From: Sphaerisporangium siamense
Lineage (GTDB): Bacteria > Actinomycetota > Actinomycetes > Streptosporangiales > Streptosporangiaceae
DNA length: 64,000 nt
Direction: 5' to 3'
Assembly: GCF_014205275.1 (NCBI RefSeq)
Contig: NZ_JACHND010000001.1
Coordinates: 6,448,001 to 6,512,000 of the forward strand
Made by a program: the position numbers and the translations under genes. The notes under the pieces were generated by a model that worked only from the letters and a program-made list of their open reading frames with translations, was not told the origin of the DNA and did not search any database. Position 1 is the first letter of the stretch. The number at the start of each line of letters is the position of its first letter. Shown piece after piece: positions 22,548 through 30,600 of this stretch.

Positions 22548-25463
22548 TCAGTCGCCGTAAAGGACGAAACCCGCCCATAACCGGGGATCCGGATGGTCCA
22601 CCCGGATCCGGTGCTGGGCGGCGCGCAGGGCGGCGAGCGGCGACGCCCCGGCCGTCAGGTGCTCGTGGAAGACGCGCATGAGCCGGGCGGCGAGGTGGTC
22701 GTTGACCGCCCACAGGCTCAGCAGGACGTGGCGCGCCCCGGCGGTCGCGAAGGCGTGCGCGAGCCCGAGAATGCCGTCGCCCGCGTGCGCCTCTCCCCTG
22801 CCGGTGTCGCAGGCCGACAGCACGACCAGCTCCGTCGCCCTGAGGTCGAGCGCGAGGATGTCCTCGCCGGTGACGAACCCCGGAGGGTCGGGGGTGTTGG
22901 CCCCGGCCAGGGCCACGCCGCAGCGCAGCAGGGGACGCGGGGCGGCGTACCAGGGCACGCGGCGGCGCGGCACGCCCTCGGGCGCGGGCTCGGCGTCCCA
23001 CATCGCCCACAGCCCCGAGGACGCGCCGCCGGGGGCGTCCAGGAAGAAGCCGTGGGTGGCCAGGTGCAGGACGCGGGGGGACCGTGCTCCGAGCACCGCC
23101 GCCCGGGTCGCCTCGGCTCCCAGCAGCGGGCTCACGCCCAGCAGCCGCGCCACCGCCTTGGCCTCCCGCACCGTCCCCGGCAAGGCCGCGAACGCGATCC
23201 CCGCCACCCGCGCCACCCCGTCCGTCGCGTCGTCCGGCACGTCGTCCGGCACGTCGTCCGTCGCGTCGTCCGGCGGGGCGTGGCCGAAGTCGGGGCCGCC
23301 GATGACGAGAGGGTCTCCGGGCGGGCCCGTGCGGGGGCCGCCGCCGAGCAGCGTGCGCGCCGCGGTGAGGTAGCTCAGCGACAGCCGGTCCACCAGCGGC
23401 ACGCCGTCGGGGCCGGTGAGGATCTCCCAGGGCACCAGCCCGAGCGCGCCGTCGGGCGCGACGTACAGGCGGCGGACGTCCACGCCGTCCAACGCCGCCA
23501 GCAGCGGCCCGGCCAGCATCCCGGACAACTCCCCGAGCACATCGGACACCCCGGACGCGCCCCCGGAAGCCGCGGCCACGATTCCTGAGGACACGGACAC
23601 GTCCCCGGGCGCGGCCACGACTCCTGGAGACCCGGGCACGTCCCGGGGAGGCGCGGGCACGTCTGGGGCAGGCGCGTGGTTCCAGTGGCGGATCGCGGTG
23701 TCGATGGGGGCGGCGGGGCCGAAGCGGATCAGCCGTGCCTCGCCGGCCGCCAGCAGGTAGCCCAGGTACTCGGCGTGCTCGGGGCCCCGGCTCACCCCGG
23801 CGCGCAGGTCGAAGGGCACCCACCGGAACAGCTCCAGCAGCGCCGCGCCGGCGGGCAGCGCGCCGAGGACCGCGGCGGGGGTGGCGTGCCGGGCGCGGGC
23901 GCGCAGCGCCTCCTCGGGGACGCCGTCGGCCAGGCGCGCCTCCAGTTCCTCCTGCCGCTCGTACAGCGCGGCGAGCTCGGACACGAGCGCGCCCTCGGGG
24001 TGCCCGGTGGTCGCGGCGAGGATGCGCCCGCTGACCTCCCGAAGCTCCTCCCAGCTCTCCCGGGCGCGGGAGGTGTGGAGCACGGCGAACGCCTCGCGCA
24101 GGCCGCCCTTGCGGCGGAGCACGGCGGCGAGCCCGGTCGCGGTGGCCCGGGGGTCGTGGCCCTCGGCGGCGAGCGCGACCGTCAGCTCGACGTGCAGCGA
24201 GGCGGCCAGCCTGTCCATGATCGCGCCGTGCACGTCCCTGCCGCCCGCGCCGAAGGACGTCCACTGGATGCGCGCCTCGGCGGCGGTGGCCCGCGTGACG
24301 AGGTCGAGCGCGCGGCCGTGCTCTCCGGTGGCGGAGCTCAGCGCCGCCGCCAGGACGAGGGTCTGCGCGGTCTGCAGGTGGCCGGGCCCGAACGCGGCGG
24401 CCGACTCCTGTTCCAGGCGTTCCAGCCGCCGGGACGCCTCGGCCAGGTCGCCCGCCATGTACGCCGTGAGGGCGAGGCCGTGCCCGGCGACGACGGCCGG
24501 TCCCCCGGACACCACGCCGTCGAGGCCGGCGAGCACGCGGTGCGCCTCGGCGGGGTCGCCGCGGTCGGCGGCGATGGCGGCCCGCACGATCGTGGCCGCG
24601 ACCCGCTCGGACTGGTGTCCCGGCACGCCGCTCCAGAAGTCCTCCACCTGCCCGATCAGGTGTTCGGCGGCCTCCAGGTCGCCGGTCCCGCGCTTGATGA
24701 GCGCGGCGGTGACGCGCATCCGCGCGAGCGCGGCGCCGTGGACGGCGGGCACGGCCGCGGCGGCGGCCATCGCCTCGTCGGCCAGGGAGCCGGCGCGGTA
24801 CCGGTCGCCGAGGTCGCGATGAATGAGGGCGATGTCGATCAGTATCTGGGGTTCCAGCACCGCCGCGTCGTCCCGGGCGGCCCGGACGACGGCGAGGGCG
24901 GTGCGGTAGGAGCGCAGGGCGTCGCGCGGGAGCCCGGCCTCGGCCTCGGCGGCGCCGAGCCCCGCGTGGAGCAGCGCCGCCGCGAAGGGCGGCACGCCCG
25001 GGGCGGAAGTGACGAGGTCCCCGTGGAGCAGCGCCGCCGCGAAGGGCGGCGCGCCGGGGGCGGAGGTGATGAGGGCGACGGCGGCGCGCATGTCCTCCAG
25101 CGCCGCGGTGTGCCGTCCGGCGATGCCCTGGACGGCCGCGTGCTGGCCGAGCAGCAGCGCCCGCGCGTGCGGCTCGGCGTCCGGCAGCCCGTCCAGAACG
25201 CGCCGCGCCGCGGAGATCCGCTCCGCCGCCGCGTCGAGGTCGCCCTCGGCGATGTCGACGGAGGCGAGCGCCGCCAGGACGAAGGCGGTGCGCTCGTCGT
25301 CGGGCCCGAACGTGTCCGTGGCGGCCCGGAGCGCGAGCAGCGCGGTGAACCGCGCCTTGCGGAAGTCTCCGGCGAGCATGTGCTCCTGGGCCGTCATCAG
25401 CGTCTTCCGGTAGGCGTGGAAGACGACGGCCCCGCCCAGGCGGCGGAGCATCCGGCGTAACAT
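22548..25463 (-). CDS. TPR-CHAT caspase-like protease protein
   Basis: A protein of 971 residues. About 1-550 are TPR-like helices; the last 400 form a CHAT domain with the caspase-like dyad H804 (LHLATHGFF) and C885 (LVVLSACDTGRG). CHAT proteins are peptidases of the caspase clan, some acting in bacterial immunity and cell death. No partner (gasdermin-like, effector or sensor) is seen beside it. It contains two internal repeats: SAPGxPPFAAALLH twice (19-residue period, about 24967-25060) and a DDATDDVPDD run (about 23219-23275). The start has GAGGAGG five bases upstream. Physiological role unknown. Confidence 0.87.
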   Translation of the reverse strand: MLRRMLRRLGGAVVFHAYRKTLMTAQEHMLAGDFRKARFTALLALRAATDTFGPDDERTAFVLAALASVDIAEGDLDAAAERISAARRVLDGLPDAEPHARALLLGQHAAVQGIAGRHTAALEDMRAAVALITSAPGAPPFAAALLHGDLVTSAPGVPPFAAALLHAGLGAAEAEAGLPRDALRSYRTALAVVRAARDDAAVLEPQILIDIALIHRDLGDRYRAGSLADEAMAAAAAVPAVHGAALARMRVTAALIKRGTGDLEAAEHLIGQVEDFWSGVPGHQSERVAATIVRAAIAADRGDPAEAHRVLAGLDGVVSGGPAVVAGHGLALTAYMAGDLAEASRRLERLEQESAAAFGPGHLQTAQTLVLAAALSSATGEHGRALDLVTRATAAEARIQWTSFGAGGRDVHGAIMDRLAASLHVELTVALAAEGHDPRATATGLAAVLRRKGGLREAFAVLHTSRARESWEELREVSGRILAATTGHPEGALVSELAALYERQEELEARLADGVPEEALRARARHATPAAVLGALPAGAALLELFRWVPFDLRAGVSRGPEHAEYLGYLLAAGEARLIRFGPAAPIDTAIRHWNHAPAPDVPAPPRDVPGSPGVVAAPGDVSVSSGIVAAASGGASGVSDVLGELSGMLAGPLLAALDGVDVRRLYVAPDGALGLVPWEILTGPDGVPLVDRLSLSYLTAARTLLGGGPRTGPPGDPLVIGGPDFGHAPPDDATDDVPDDVPDDATDGVARVAGIAFAALPGTVREAKAVARLLGVSPLLGAEATRAAVLGARSPRVLHLATHGFFLDAPGGASSGLWAMWDAEPAPEGVPRRRVPWYAAPRPLLRCGVALAGANTPDPPGFVTGEDILALDLRATELVVLSACDTGRGEAHAGDGILGLAHAFATAGARHVLLSLWAVNDHLAARLMRVFHEHLTAGASPLAALRAAQHRIRVDHPDPRLWAGFVLYGD

Positions 25464-25618
25464 GCGCCTCCTCGGGGCCCGGCACGCGCCGCGGGTCTCG
25501 CATGCTTCATCGGCCCTCCGGCCGGATCCGCTACACGGCCCGCCCGGCGGTCACCGCACGGCCGCCCGGACCGCGTCCCCACCCCGGCCGCCCCGACCGT
25601 ACGGCAGGAGCGGCGGCG

Positions 25619-26422
25619 TCAGGCAGAGGTGCCGCGTTCGAGCAGGGTGCCGCCGTTCCAGACGACGCCCACCTGGCGGTAGTAGCCGCCGATGATCTCG
25701 TCCACGGTGAGGCCGGCCAGTTCCTCGGTGGGAGCGTCGAACAGCTCCAGTTCGGCGTCCCCGGCCCAGGCCTGGCCGCCCTCGAACTCCGCCGCCCCGC
25801 TGCTGATGAGCTCGTCCAGGGCGGGGGCCGCGCCCGGCTCGATGGAGGGCAGCCAGCGGTTGTGGGCCATGGGGTGGCCGTTGACGAACCCGGCGGACGG
25901 GCTGGGCTCGCGCAGGCGGACGACGGCCTGCGCGAGGCGACGGTCGGCGGCGGCGAGGGTGGCGCCGAAGCGGCCTCCGGCGCCGATGCGCGGGGCCGCC
26001 TGGCCGAAGGGGTGGGGGCGGGTCATGTGGATGGAGCCGAGCTTCTTGGGGTAGCCCTGGTGCAGGCCGCGGGCGATGGCGAAGTCCTTGTCGACCCAGA
26101 TGTAGACGCAGCGCGAGTAGGTGCGGCCCTGGTAGGAGCAGCGCACGACCACGAAGCACTCCTTGTACTGGGAGCGGACGGGGTCGAGCAGTTCCTCCCC
26201 TCCCTCGGAGCAGGACTGCCAGTCGGCCCAGATGACGGCGACCGCCCCGGGGTCCTCCTCGGCGAGCGAGAGGGGGTCGGGCAGCAGCTCGGCGACCTTG
26301 GCGGGGTCGGTGCGGTATTCGACGGTGAGCAGGTCCCCGGAGTAGTACCACGGCGGGGCCGGGACCAGCGAGGAGCGGCCGGTCGCCGTCCGTGGGGTGA
26401 AAAAGCCGCGTACCGTGGACAT
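25619..26422 (-). CDS. acetoacetate decarboxylase-family protein
   Basis: A protein of 267 residues. The Schiff-base lysine motif GYPKKLGSI (K126/K127) and the preceding EC...Y...SRCVYIWVDKDFAIARG segment fit the ADC family. Members decarboxylate acetoacetate or act as aldolase- or hydratase-like enzymes on other keto acids. GGGAGG lies five bases before ATG 26422. It is divergent from the glutamine-synthetase-like gene across a 164-base gap with two GTTTG-type sites, so it belongs with the ring-cleavage and gamma-glutamyl genes by regulation. Substrate not assigned. Confidence 0.83.
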   Translation of the reverse strand: MSTVRGFFTPRTATGRSSLVPAPPWYYSGDLLTVEYRTDPAKVAELLPDPLSLAEEDPGAVAVIWADWQSCSEGGEELLDPVRSQYKECFVVVRCSYQGRTYSRCVYIWVDKDFAIARGLHQGYPKKLGSIHMTRPHPFGQAAPRIGAGGRFGATLAAADRRLAQAVVRLREPSPSAGFVNGHPMAHNRWLPSIEPGAAPALDELISSGAAEFEGGQAWAGDAELELFDAPTEELAGLTVDEIIGGYYRQVGVVWNGGTLLERGTSA

Positions 26423-26451
26423 GGCGCCTCCCGACCTCGGAACCCTCGACT

Positions 26452-26465
26452 GTTTGGGCCCATAC
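26452..26465. promoter_or_regulatory. operator site C, GTTTG-N4-CATAC
   Basis: GTTTG-ggcc-CATAC, one mismatch from sites A and B, 30 bases upstream of the ADC-like start. Confidence 0.55.
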
Positions 26466-26544
26466 GATTTCCTACACGATAGGGCGCGGACGGTCCCTCT
26501 GTCACCAGGGGCCACCTTGTGGCTCCGAGGACGCGACGCGTATT

Positions 26545-26558
26545 GTTCGCACCCAAAC
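26545..26558. promoter_or_regulatory. operator site D, GTTCG-N4-CAAAC
   Basis: GTTCG-cacc-CAAAC within tattgttcgcacccaaacga, one mismatch from the consensus, 29 bases before the glutamine-synthetase-like start. Confidence 0.55.
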
Positions 26559-26586
26559 GACATTGTCCAGGACAGCGGGAGGCCAT

Positions 26587-27924
26587 GTGAGCGCCGAATC
26601 GGTGGAGGCGATCGTCGAGCGGCTCGCGCGCGACGGCGTCGACGTCGTCCGGATCGGCTACCCCGACCTCATCGGCACCGAGCGGGGCAAGGACGTCCTG
26701 CTGGAGCAGTTGCCCGAGGTCGCCGAGCGCGGGGTGGCGTTCTGCCGGGCCGTGTACTACACCTCCCCGCGCGGCGACACGGTGCCCGTGCCGGGCGGCC
26801 TGGACCGCGGCCTGCCGGACATCACCATCAAGCCGGACCTGTCCACGCTGGTGAACCTCCCCTGGGAGCCGGGCGTGGCGCACTGCCTGGGCGACGCGTT
26901 CCTCCCCGAGACCGGCGAGCCCTTCACCGAGTCCCCGCGCGCCGTGCTGGGCTCGGTCGCCGCGCGGCTCGGCGAGCTCGGCCTCACCGGCGTGGCCGGC
27001 CCCGAGCTGGAGTACTTCCTGCTGGAGCCGGACGGCCCCGGCTGGCGGCGGTACGACGACGCGACCGGCAACGTGTACGTGACGGGGCGCAAGGGCGACC
27101 GCGGCTCCCACCTGCTGCGCAGCCTGCGCCTGCTGCGCGACCTCGGCATCGGCGCGACCATGGGCAACCACGAGTTCTCCGGCGGCCAGTTCGAGATCAA
27201 CCTGCGCCACTCCGAGGCCCCCGACGCCGCCGACCGCGCGTTCCGCTTCAAGTCCGCGATCAAGGAGCTGGCGCGGCAGGACGGCCTCATGGCGACGTTC
27301 ATGGCGCGGCCGTTCACCGACGAGGGCGGGTCCGGCTTCCACGTGCACATCTCCTGCGTGGACGGCGACGGCCGCAACGTCTTCGACGACCCGGGCTCCT
27401 CCTACGGGCTCTCCTCCACCGCCCTGCACGCGATCGGCGGCATCCTCGCGCACGCGCCCGCCCTGGCCGCGCTGCTCACCCCGACGATCAACTCCTACAA
27501 GCGGCTCGGCCCCGACTCGCTGGCCCCCTGGCTGGCCGACTGGGGGCTGGACAACCGCAGCGCCATGGTGCGCGTGCCGCCCGAGCGCGGTCCGGGCAGC
27601 CGCGTCGAAGTCCGGCTCGGCGACGCCTCGGCCAACCCCTACCTCGGGATCGCGGGGCTGCTCGCCGCCGTGTACCTGGGCATCCGCGACCGCGTCGAGC
27701 CGCCGGGCCCGCTGTCGGGGTACGGCTACGACCCGGCCAAGGCGCCGGTGCTGCCCGAGTCGCTACCGGAGGCGCTGGACGCCTTCGAGGCCGATGCGGC
27801 GCTGCTGGAGGTGCTCGGCAAGGAGTTCGCCACGGCCTACGTCGCCTACAGGCGCCACGAGGTCCACCGGTTCTCCCGGCACGTCACCGACTGGGAGTTC
27901 CAGGAGTACGCCTACCACCTGTAG
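26587..27924 (+). CDS. glutamine-synthetase-like gamma-glutamyl amine ligase
   Basis: A protein of 445 residues with the glutamine synthetase catalytic fold: GPELEYFLLEPD, TMGNHEFSGGQFEINL, GSGFHVHISCVDGDG, NSYKRLGP and RVPPERGPGSRVEVRLGDAS. It lacks the adenylylation-loop context of housekeeping GlnA. Relatives (PuuA, GlnA3, TdnQ-type) join glutamate to amines using ATP. GGGAGG precedes GTG 26587. A matching gamma-glutamyl hydrolase (21100) shares its operator motif, so a gamma-glutamylated amine intermediate is likely. The amine could be a polyamine or an aromatic amine; the ring-cleavage genes favour the latter, as an inference. Confidence 0.85.
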   Translation: MSAESVEAIVERLARDGVDVVRIGYPDLIGTERGKDVLLEQLPEVAERGVAFCRAVYYTSPRGDTVPVPGGLDRGLPDITIKPDLSTLVNLPWEPGVAHCLGDAFLPETGEPFTESPRAVLGSVAARLGELGLTGVAGPELEYFLLEPDGPGWRRYDDATGNVYVTGRKGDRGSHLLRSLRLLRDLGIGATMGNHEFSGGQFEINLRHSEAPDAADRAFRFKSAIKELARQDGLMATFMARPFTDEGGSGFHVHISCVDGDGRNVFDDPGSSYGLSSTALHAIGGILAHAPALAALLTPTINSYKRLGPDSLAPWLADWGLDNRSAMVRVPPERGPGSRVEVRLGDASANPYLGIAGLLAAVYLGIRDRVEPPGPLSGYGYDPAKAPVLPESLPEALDAFEADAALLEVLGKEFATAYVAYRRHEVHRFSRHVTDWEFQEYAYHL

Positions 27925-28002
27925 GCGGCGCCGGGACGGGGGCCCGGGGTCAGTCCTTCCACCTGTAGGCGGCGCCGGGACGGGGGCCCGGGGTCAGTCC
28001 TT
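27915..28002. repeat. exact 44-base tandem duplication across two convergent gene ends
   Basis: The unit ccacctgtaggcggcgccgg...ggtcagtcctt occurs twice, at 27915-27958 and 27959-28002, with no difference. It includes the stop codon of the glutamine-synthetase-like gene in copy 1 and the last codons of the convergent methyltransferase gene in copy 2. Each unit holds a CCGGG...CCCGG hairpin, so a terminator may have been doubled. Confidence 0.85.
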
Positions 28003-28827
28003 GCGGCCGACCCCGCCCACGACCCACACCGACTCGGCGCCGTGGATGATCGGGCCGTCCGGGCGCCACCAGGGGATGTACACCAGGCCGGGCTCGACGA
28101 GCGCGAGCCCGTCCATGTAGCGGTCCACCTCGGCCTTGGTGCGGAGGCCGCCCGCCCGGGTCGGCCCCTCGACCGCGCCCCTGTCCTCGAACATGACGGC
28201 CATCTCGGTGGTCGACTCGGGCATCAGGTCGGACACGGGGTGCGAGATCGCCAGGTAGCTGCCCGGCGGGACGGCCTCACGCAGCCCCTCGACCATGCGC
28301 GCGGCCACGGCGTCGTCGGTGATGTCCTGGAGGATGCCGAACAGCAGGACCGCCACGGGCTGGTCGAGGTCGATGATGTCGGTCAGCGCCGGGTGGGCCA
28401 GCAGCTTCTCGGGGTCGCGCGCGTCGGCCTCGATCACGGCGGTGATGCCGTCGTCCTGCAGGATGGCCTGGCCGTGCACCACGACCATGGGGTCGTTGTC
28501 GATGTAAGCCACCCGGGCGCCGGGGGCCACCGACTGCGCGATCTCGTGCACGTTGCCCTGGGTGGGCAGGCCGCAGCCGATGTCGATGAACTGCCGGATG
28601 CCGGCCTCGCCCGCGAGGTACCGCACCGCGCGGCCGAGGAAGCGACGTCCCTCGTGCCACAGCAGGGAGAGGTTGGGGATGATCGCCATCGCGGCCTCGG
28701 CCGCCTCGCGGTCGACCGCGAAGTTGTCCTTGCCGCCGAGGATGTAGTCGGCGACCCGGCCCATGTTCGGCGAGGTGGTGTCGAGCTTCGGCCGCGCCGG
28801 AGTTGACGATGGCACCGCGTCCTCCAT
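27994..28827 (-). CDS. SAM-dependent methyltransferase, DUF574 family
   Basis: A protein of 277 residues with the family's typical beginning: PNMGRVADYILGGKDNFAVD (about 20-39). Next come FIDIGCGLPTQGNVHEIAQ (SAM-binding loop), VAYIDNDPMVVVHG and AVLLFGILQDITDD. This family is expanded in actinomycetes. Its substrates are mostly unknown, and members are often near developmental regulators. Here it converges with the glutamine-synthetase-like gene. Confidence 0.88.
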   Translation of the reverse strand: MEDAVPSSTPARPKLDTTSPNMGRVADYILGGKDNFAVDREAAEAAMAIIPNLSLLWHEGRRFLGRAVRYLAGEAGIRQFIDIGCGLPTQGNVHEIAQSVAPGARVAYIDNDPMVVVHGQAILQDDGITAVIEADARDPEKLLAHPALTDIIDLDQPVAVLLFGILQDITDDAVAARMVEGLREAVPPGSYLAISHPVSDLMPESTTEMAVMFEDRGAVEGPTRAGGLRTKAEVDRYMDGLALVEPGLVYIPWWRPDGPIIHGAESVWVVGGVGRKD

Positions 28828-28912
28828 GGAGCTGATCCCCCTTTTCGCTGGAGATTATCGGCTTTCCGAATCATCCGCCACGCAACTGGCCGGTATGTCC
28901 GTGAGTCGCGTC

Positions 28913-30049
28913 TTACGAGAAGATGCTGCGCAAACCGGCCGCGAGGCGCTCGAAGTCGCTTTCCCTGTTGTAGACCTGCGCCGACACCCGCAACAGGCCC
29001 GCGTCAGGCCACGCTTTCACCCCGGCCCGGCAGCCGCATGTGTGGAAGATCTCATTGCTCAACGCCTCCGCCGCGTCATAGGTCACCGCGACGCCGCGCG
29101 GCAGGCGCAGGACGCGCATGGACAGCTCCGCGTCGCCCCGCCACGCCGCCAGCCCGGTGGCCTCCGCGACGATCCGCTGGCCGCGCAGGGCGAGCGCGGC
29201 GTTGCGCTCCCGGGTCTCGGCGGCGCCGAGCTCCTCCAGCACCCGCAGTCCGTACGGCGCGGCGAGCCAGGCAGTGTGGTCGCGGGTGCCCTGGAACTCC
29301 ACGCTGGAGGGGAAGCCCTCTTCGAGGGCGAAGGAGGCGATGACCGGCTCCACACGCGCGCGCCAGGCCGGCGCCACCGCCAGCACCCCGCACGGCCGGG
29401 GCGCGAACGCCCACTTGTGCAGGTTGCCCGTCCAGAAGTCCGCGCCGATCGCGCCGAGGTCGACCTCCAGCATGCCGGGCGCGTGCGCGGCGTCCACGAC
29501 GGTGACCACGCCGAGCGCGCGAAGCCCTTCGACGAGGCGGCGCACGGGCAGCAGCCGCGCGGTGCTGGAGGTGACGTGGTCGAAGATCGCGACCTTCGTG
29601 CGCGGGGTCACGGCCGCGAGGAAGGCCGCGGCGGCGTCCTCCGCCGACCACTCGCCGTCCGAGCGGCCCGGCAGGGTGACCGTGTCCACCTCCGCGCCGG
29701 CACGGCCGGCCCTGCGGCGCGCGGCGATGCCGACGGCCCCGTAGGCGTGGTCGCAGACGAGGATCCGGTCGCCGGGCGCGAGCGGCACCGAGTCGAGCGC
29801 GACGGCGACGCCCTCGGTGACGTTCTCCACGAACGCCAGCCCGCCGGGGTCGGCGCCGAGGAACGCGGCCACCTCCTCCCTGGCCTTGGCCACGCGCTCC
29901 CCCAGGGTCGCGTGGTAGGCGTCGGGGTCCCGGTCGGCCTCGGCGCGGAACTCGTCCTGGCGCCGCCGCACGACCGCGGGCACCGCGCCGAACGAGCCGT
30001 GGTTGAGGTGGGCGACGGACGGATCCAGACGGAAATCCTCGGCGTTCAC
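28913..30049 (-). CDS. class V aminotransferase (isopenicillin-N-epimerase-like)
   Basis: A protein of 378 residues. The PLP lysine is K212 in FWTGNLHKWAFAP, with the cofactor-binding Asp in TVVDAAHAPGM and the N-terminal HLNHGSFGAVP motif. Relatives are cysteine desulfurase-like lyases and isopenicillin N epimerase-like enzymes. GTG 30049 is chosen because FRLDPSVAHLNHGSFG follows at once; upstream residues are low-complexity. It precedes a 551-base gap before the divergent peptide ABC operon. Confidence 0.85.
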   Translation of the reverse strand: MNAEDFRLDPSVAHLNHGSFGAVPAVVRRRQDEFRAEADRDPDAYHATLGERVAKAREEVAAFLGADPGGLAFVENVTEGVAVALDSVPLAPGDRILVCDHAYGAVGIAARRRAGRAGAEVDTVTLPGRSDGEWSAEDAAAAFLAAVTPRTKVAIFDHVTSSTARLLPVRRLVEGLRALGVVTVVDAAHAPGMLEVDLGAIGADFWTGNLHKWAFAPRPCGVLAVAPAWRARVEPVIASFALEEGFPSSVEFQGTRDHTAWLAAPYGLRVLEELGAAETRERNAALALRGQRIVAEATGLAAWRGDAELSMRVLRLPRGVAVTYDAAEALSNEIFHTCGCRAGVKAWPDAGLLRVSAQVYNRESDFERLAAGLRSIFS

Positions 30050-30600
30050 ACAACGGACCCTAACTCCTCGCCCGCGCCCGGAGCCGCCGGCGCGGGCGTC
30101 CGGCGACACGGCCGCATCGCCCGCACGCATCAATAACGCTACCTCTCATTCAACAAAGGGAATTCGGGAAAAGTGACACCGAATGCCCGCCTTGCTCTGC
30201 CGGGATTCACCGTTTACCATCACATTGTCATAGATCAGATAATCCGGTGTCACACCGATTCCGTCCCCGGCAGATCCGGTCGCACCGATAAACGAATATG
30301 CGTAACGCGTCTGCCTGACGCGACGACCCGCGGAACCGACCGACATATCGGGCGACTCCTCGCAGGTAGTAGCGGGATTCGCAGCCGGCCGGCCGCCGTC
30401 GGCGCCCTTCGCGAGCCCGCCATCAGCCGTCGCAGGCCCCCCATTCCGACCGGTTCCCATACCACTGATAAACCGCCGTGCCATTTTCCCTGATTTCGCC
30501 GCCCGGCGTCCGCGACGCCATCGGACGCGACACCGGCCCGGCGACCTCCAGGCGAGCGCGCCGCGCATAGCAGGAACGAAGCGGGAACCAAGGAGATCGC
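30050..30600. other. 551-base spacer with lower GC
   Basis: This gap is clearly less GC-rich than its surroundings, especially 30120-30310. It must hold the promoters of the aminotransferase and the ABC operon. One possible small gene is visible (30146-30346, minus). No repeat element was found. Confidence 0.6.
30146..30346 (-). CDS. possible 66-residue small protein
   Basis: ATG 30346 has GAGGAG nine bases upstream. The peptide begins MSVGSAGRRVRQTRYAYSF and holds DGIGVTPDYLIYDNVMVNGE. Third codon positions are only moderately GC-rich, unlike all neighbours, so it is either foreign, recently acquired or not coding at all. No family is recognised. Its place upstream of a peptide uptake operon makes it worth noting. 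Confidence 0.3.
   Translation of the reverse strand: MSVGSAGRRVRQTRYAYSFIGATGSAGDGIGVTPDYLIYDNVMVNGESRQSKAGIRCHFSRIPFVE

Noticed and set aside
27915-28002. Attachment site of an integrated element
   Set aside because: The copies are adjacent, not flanking anything, and there is no integrase or tRNA nearby.
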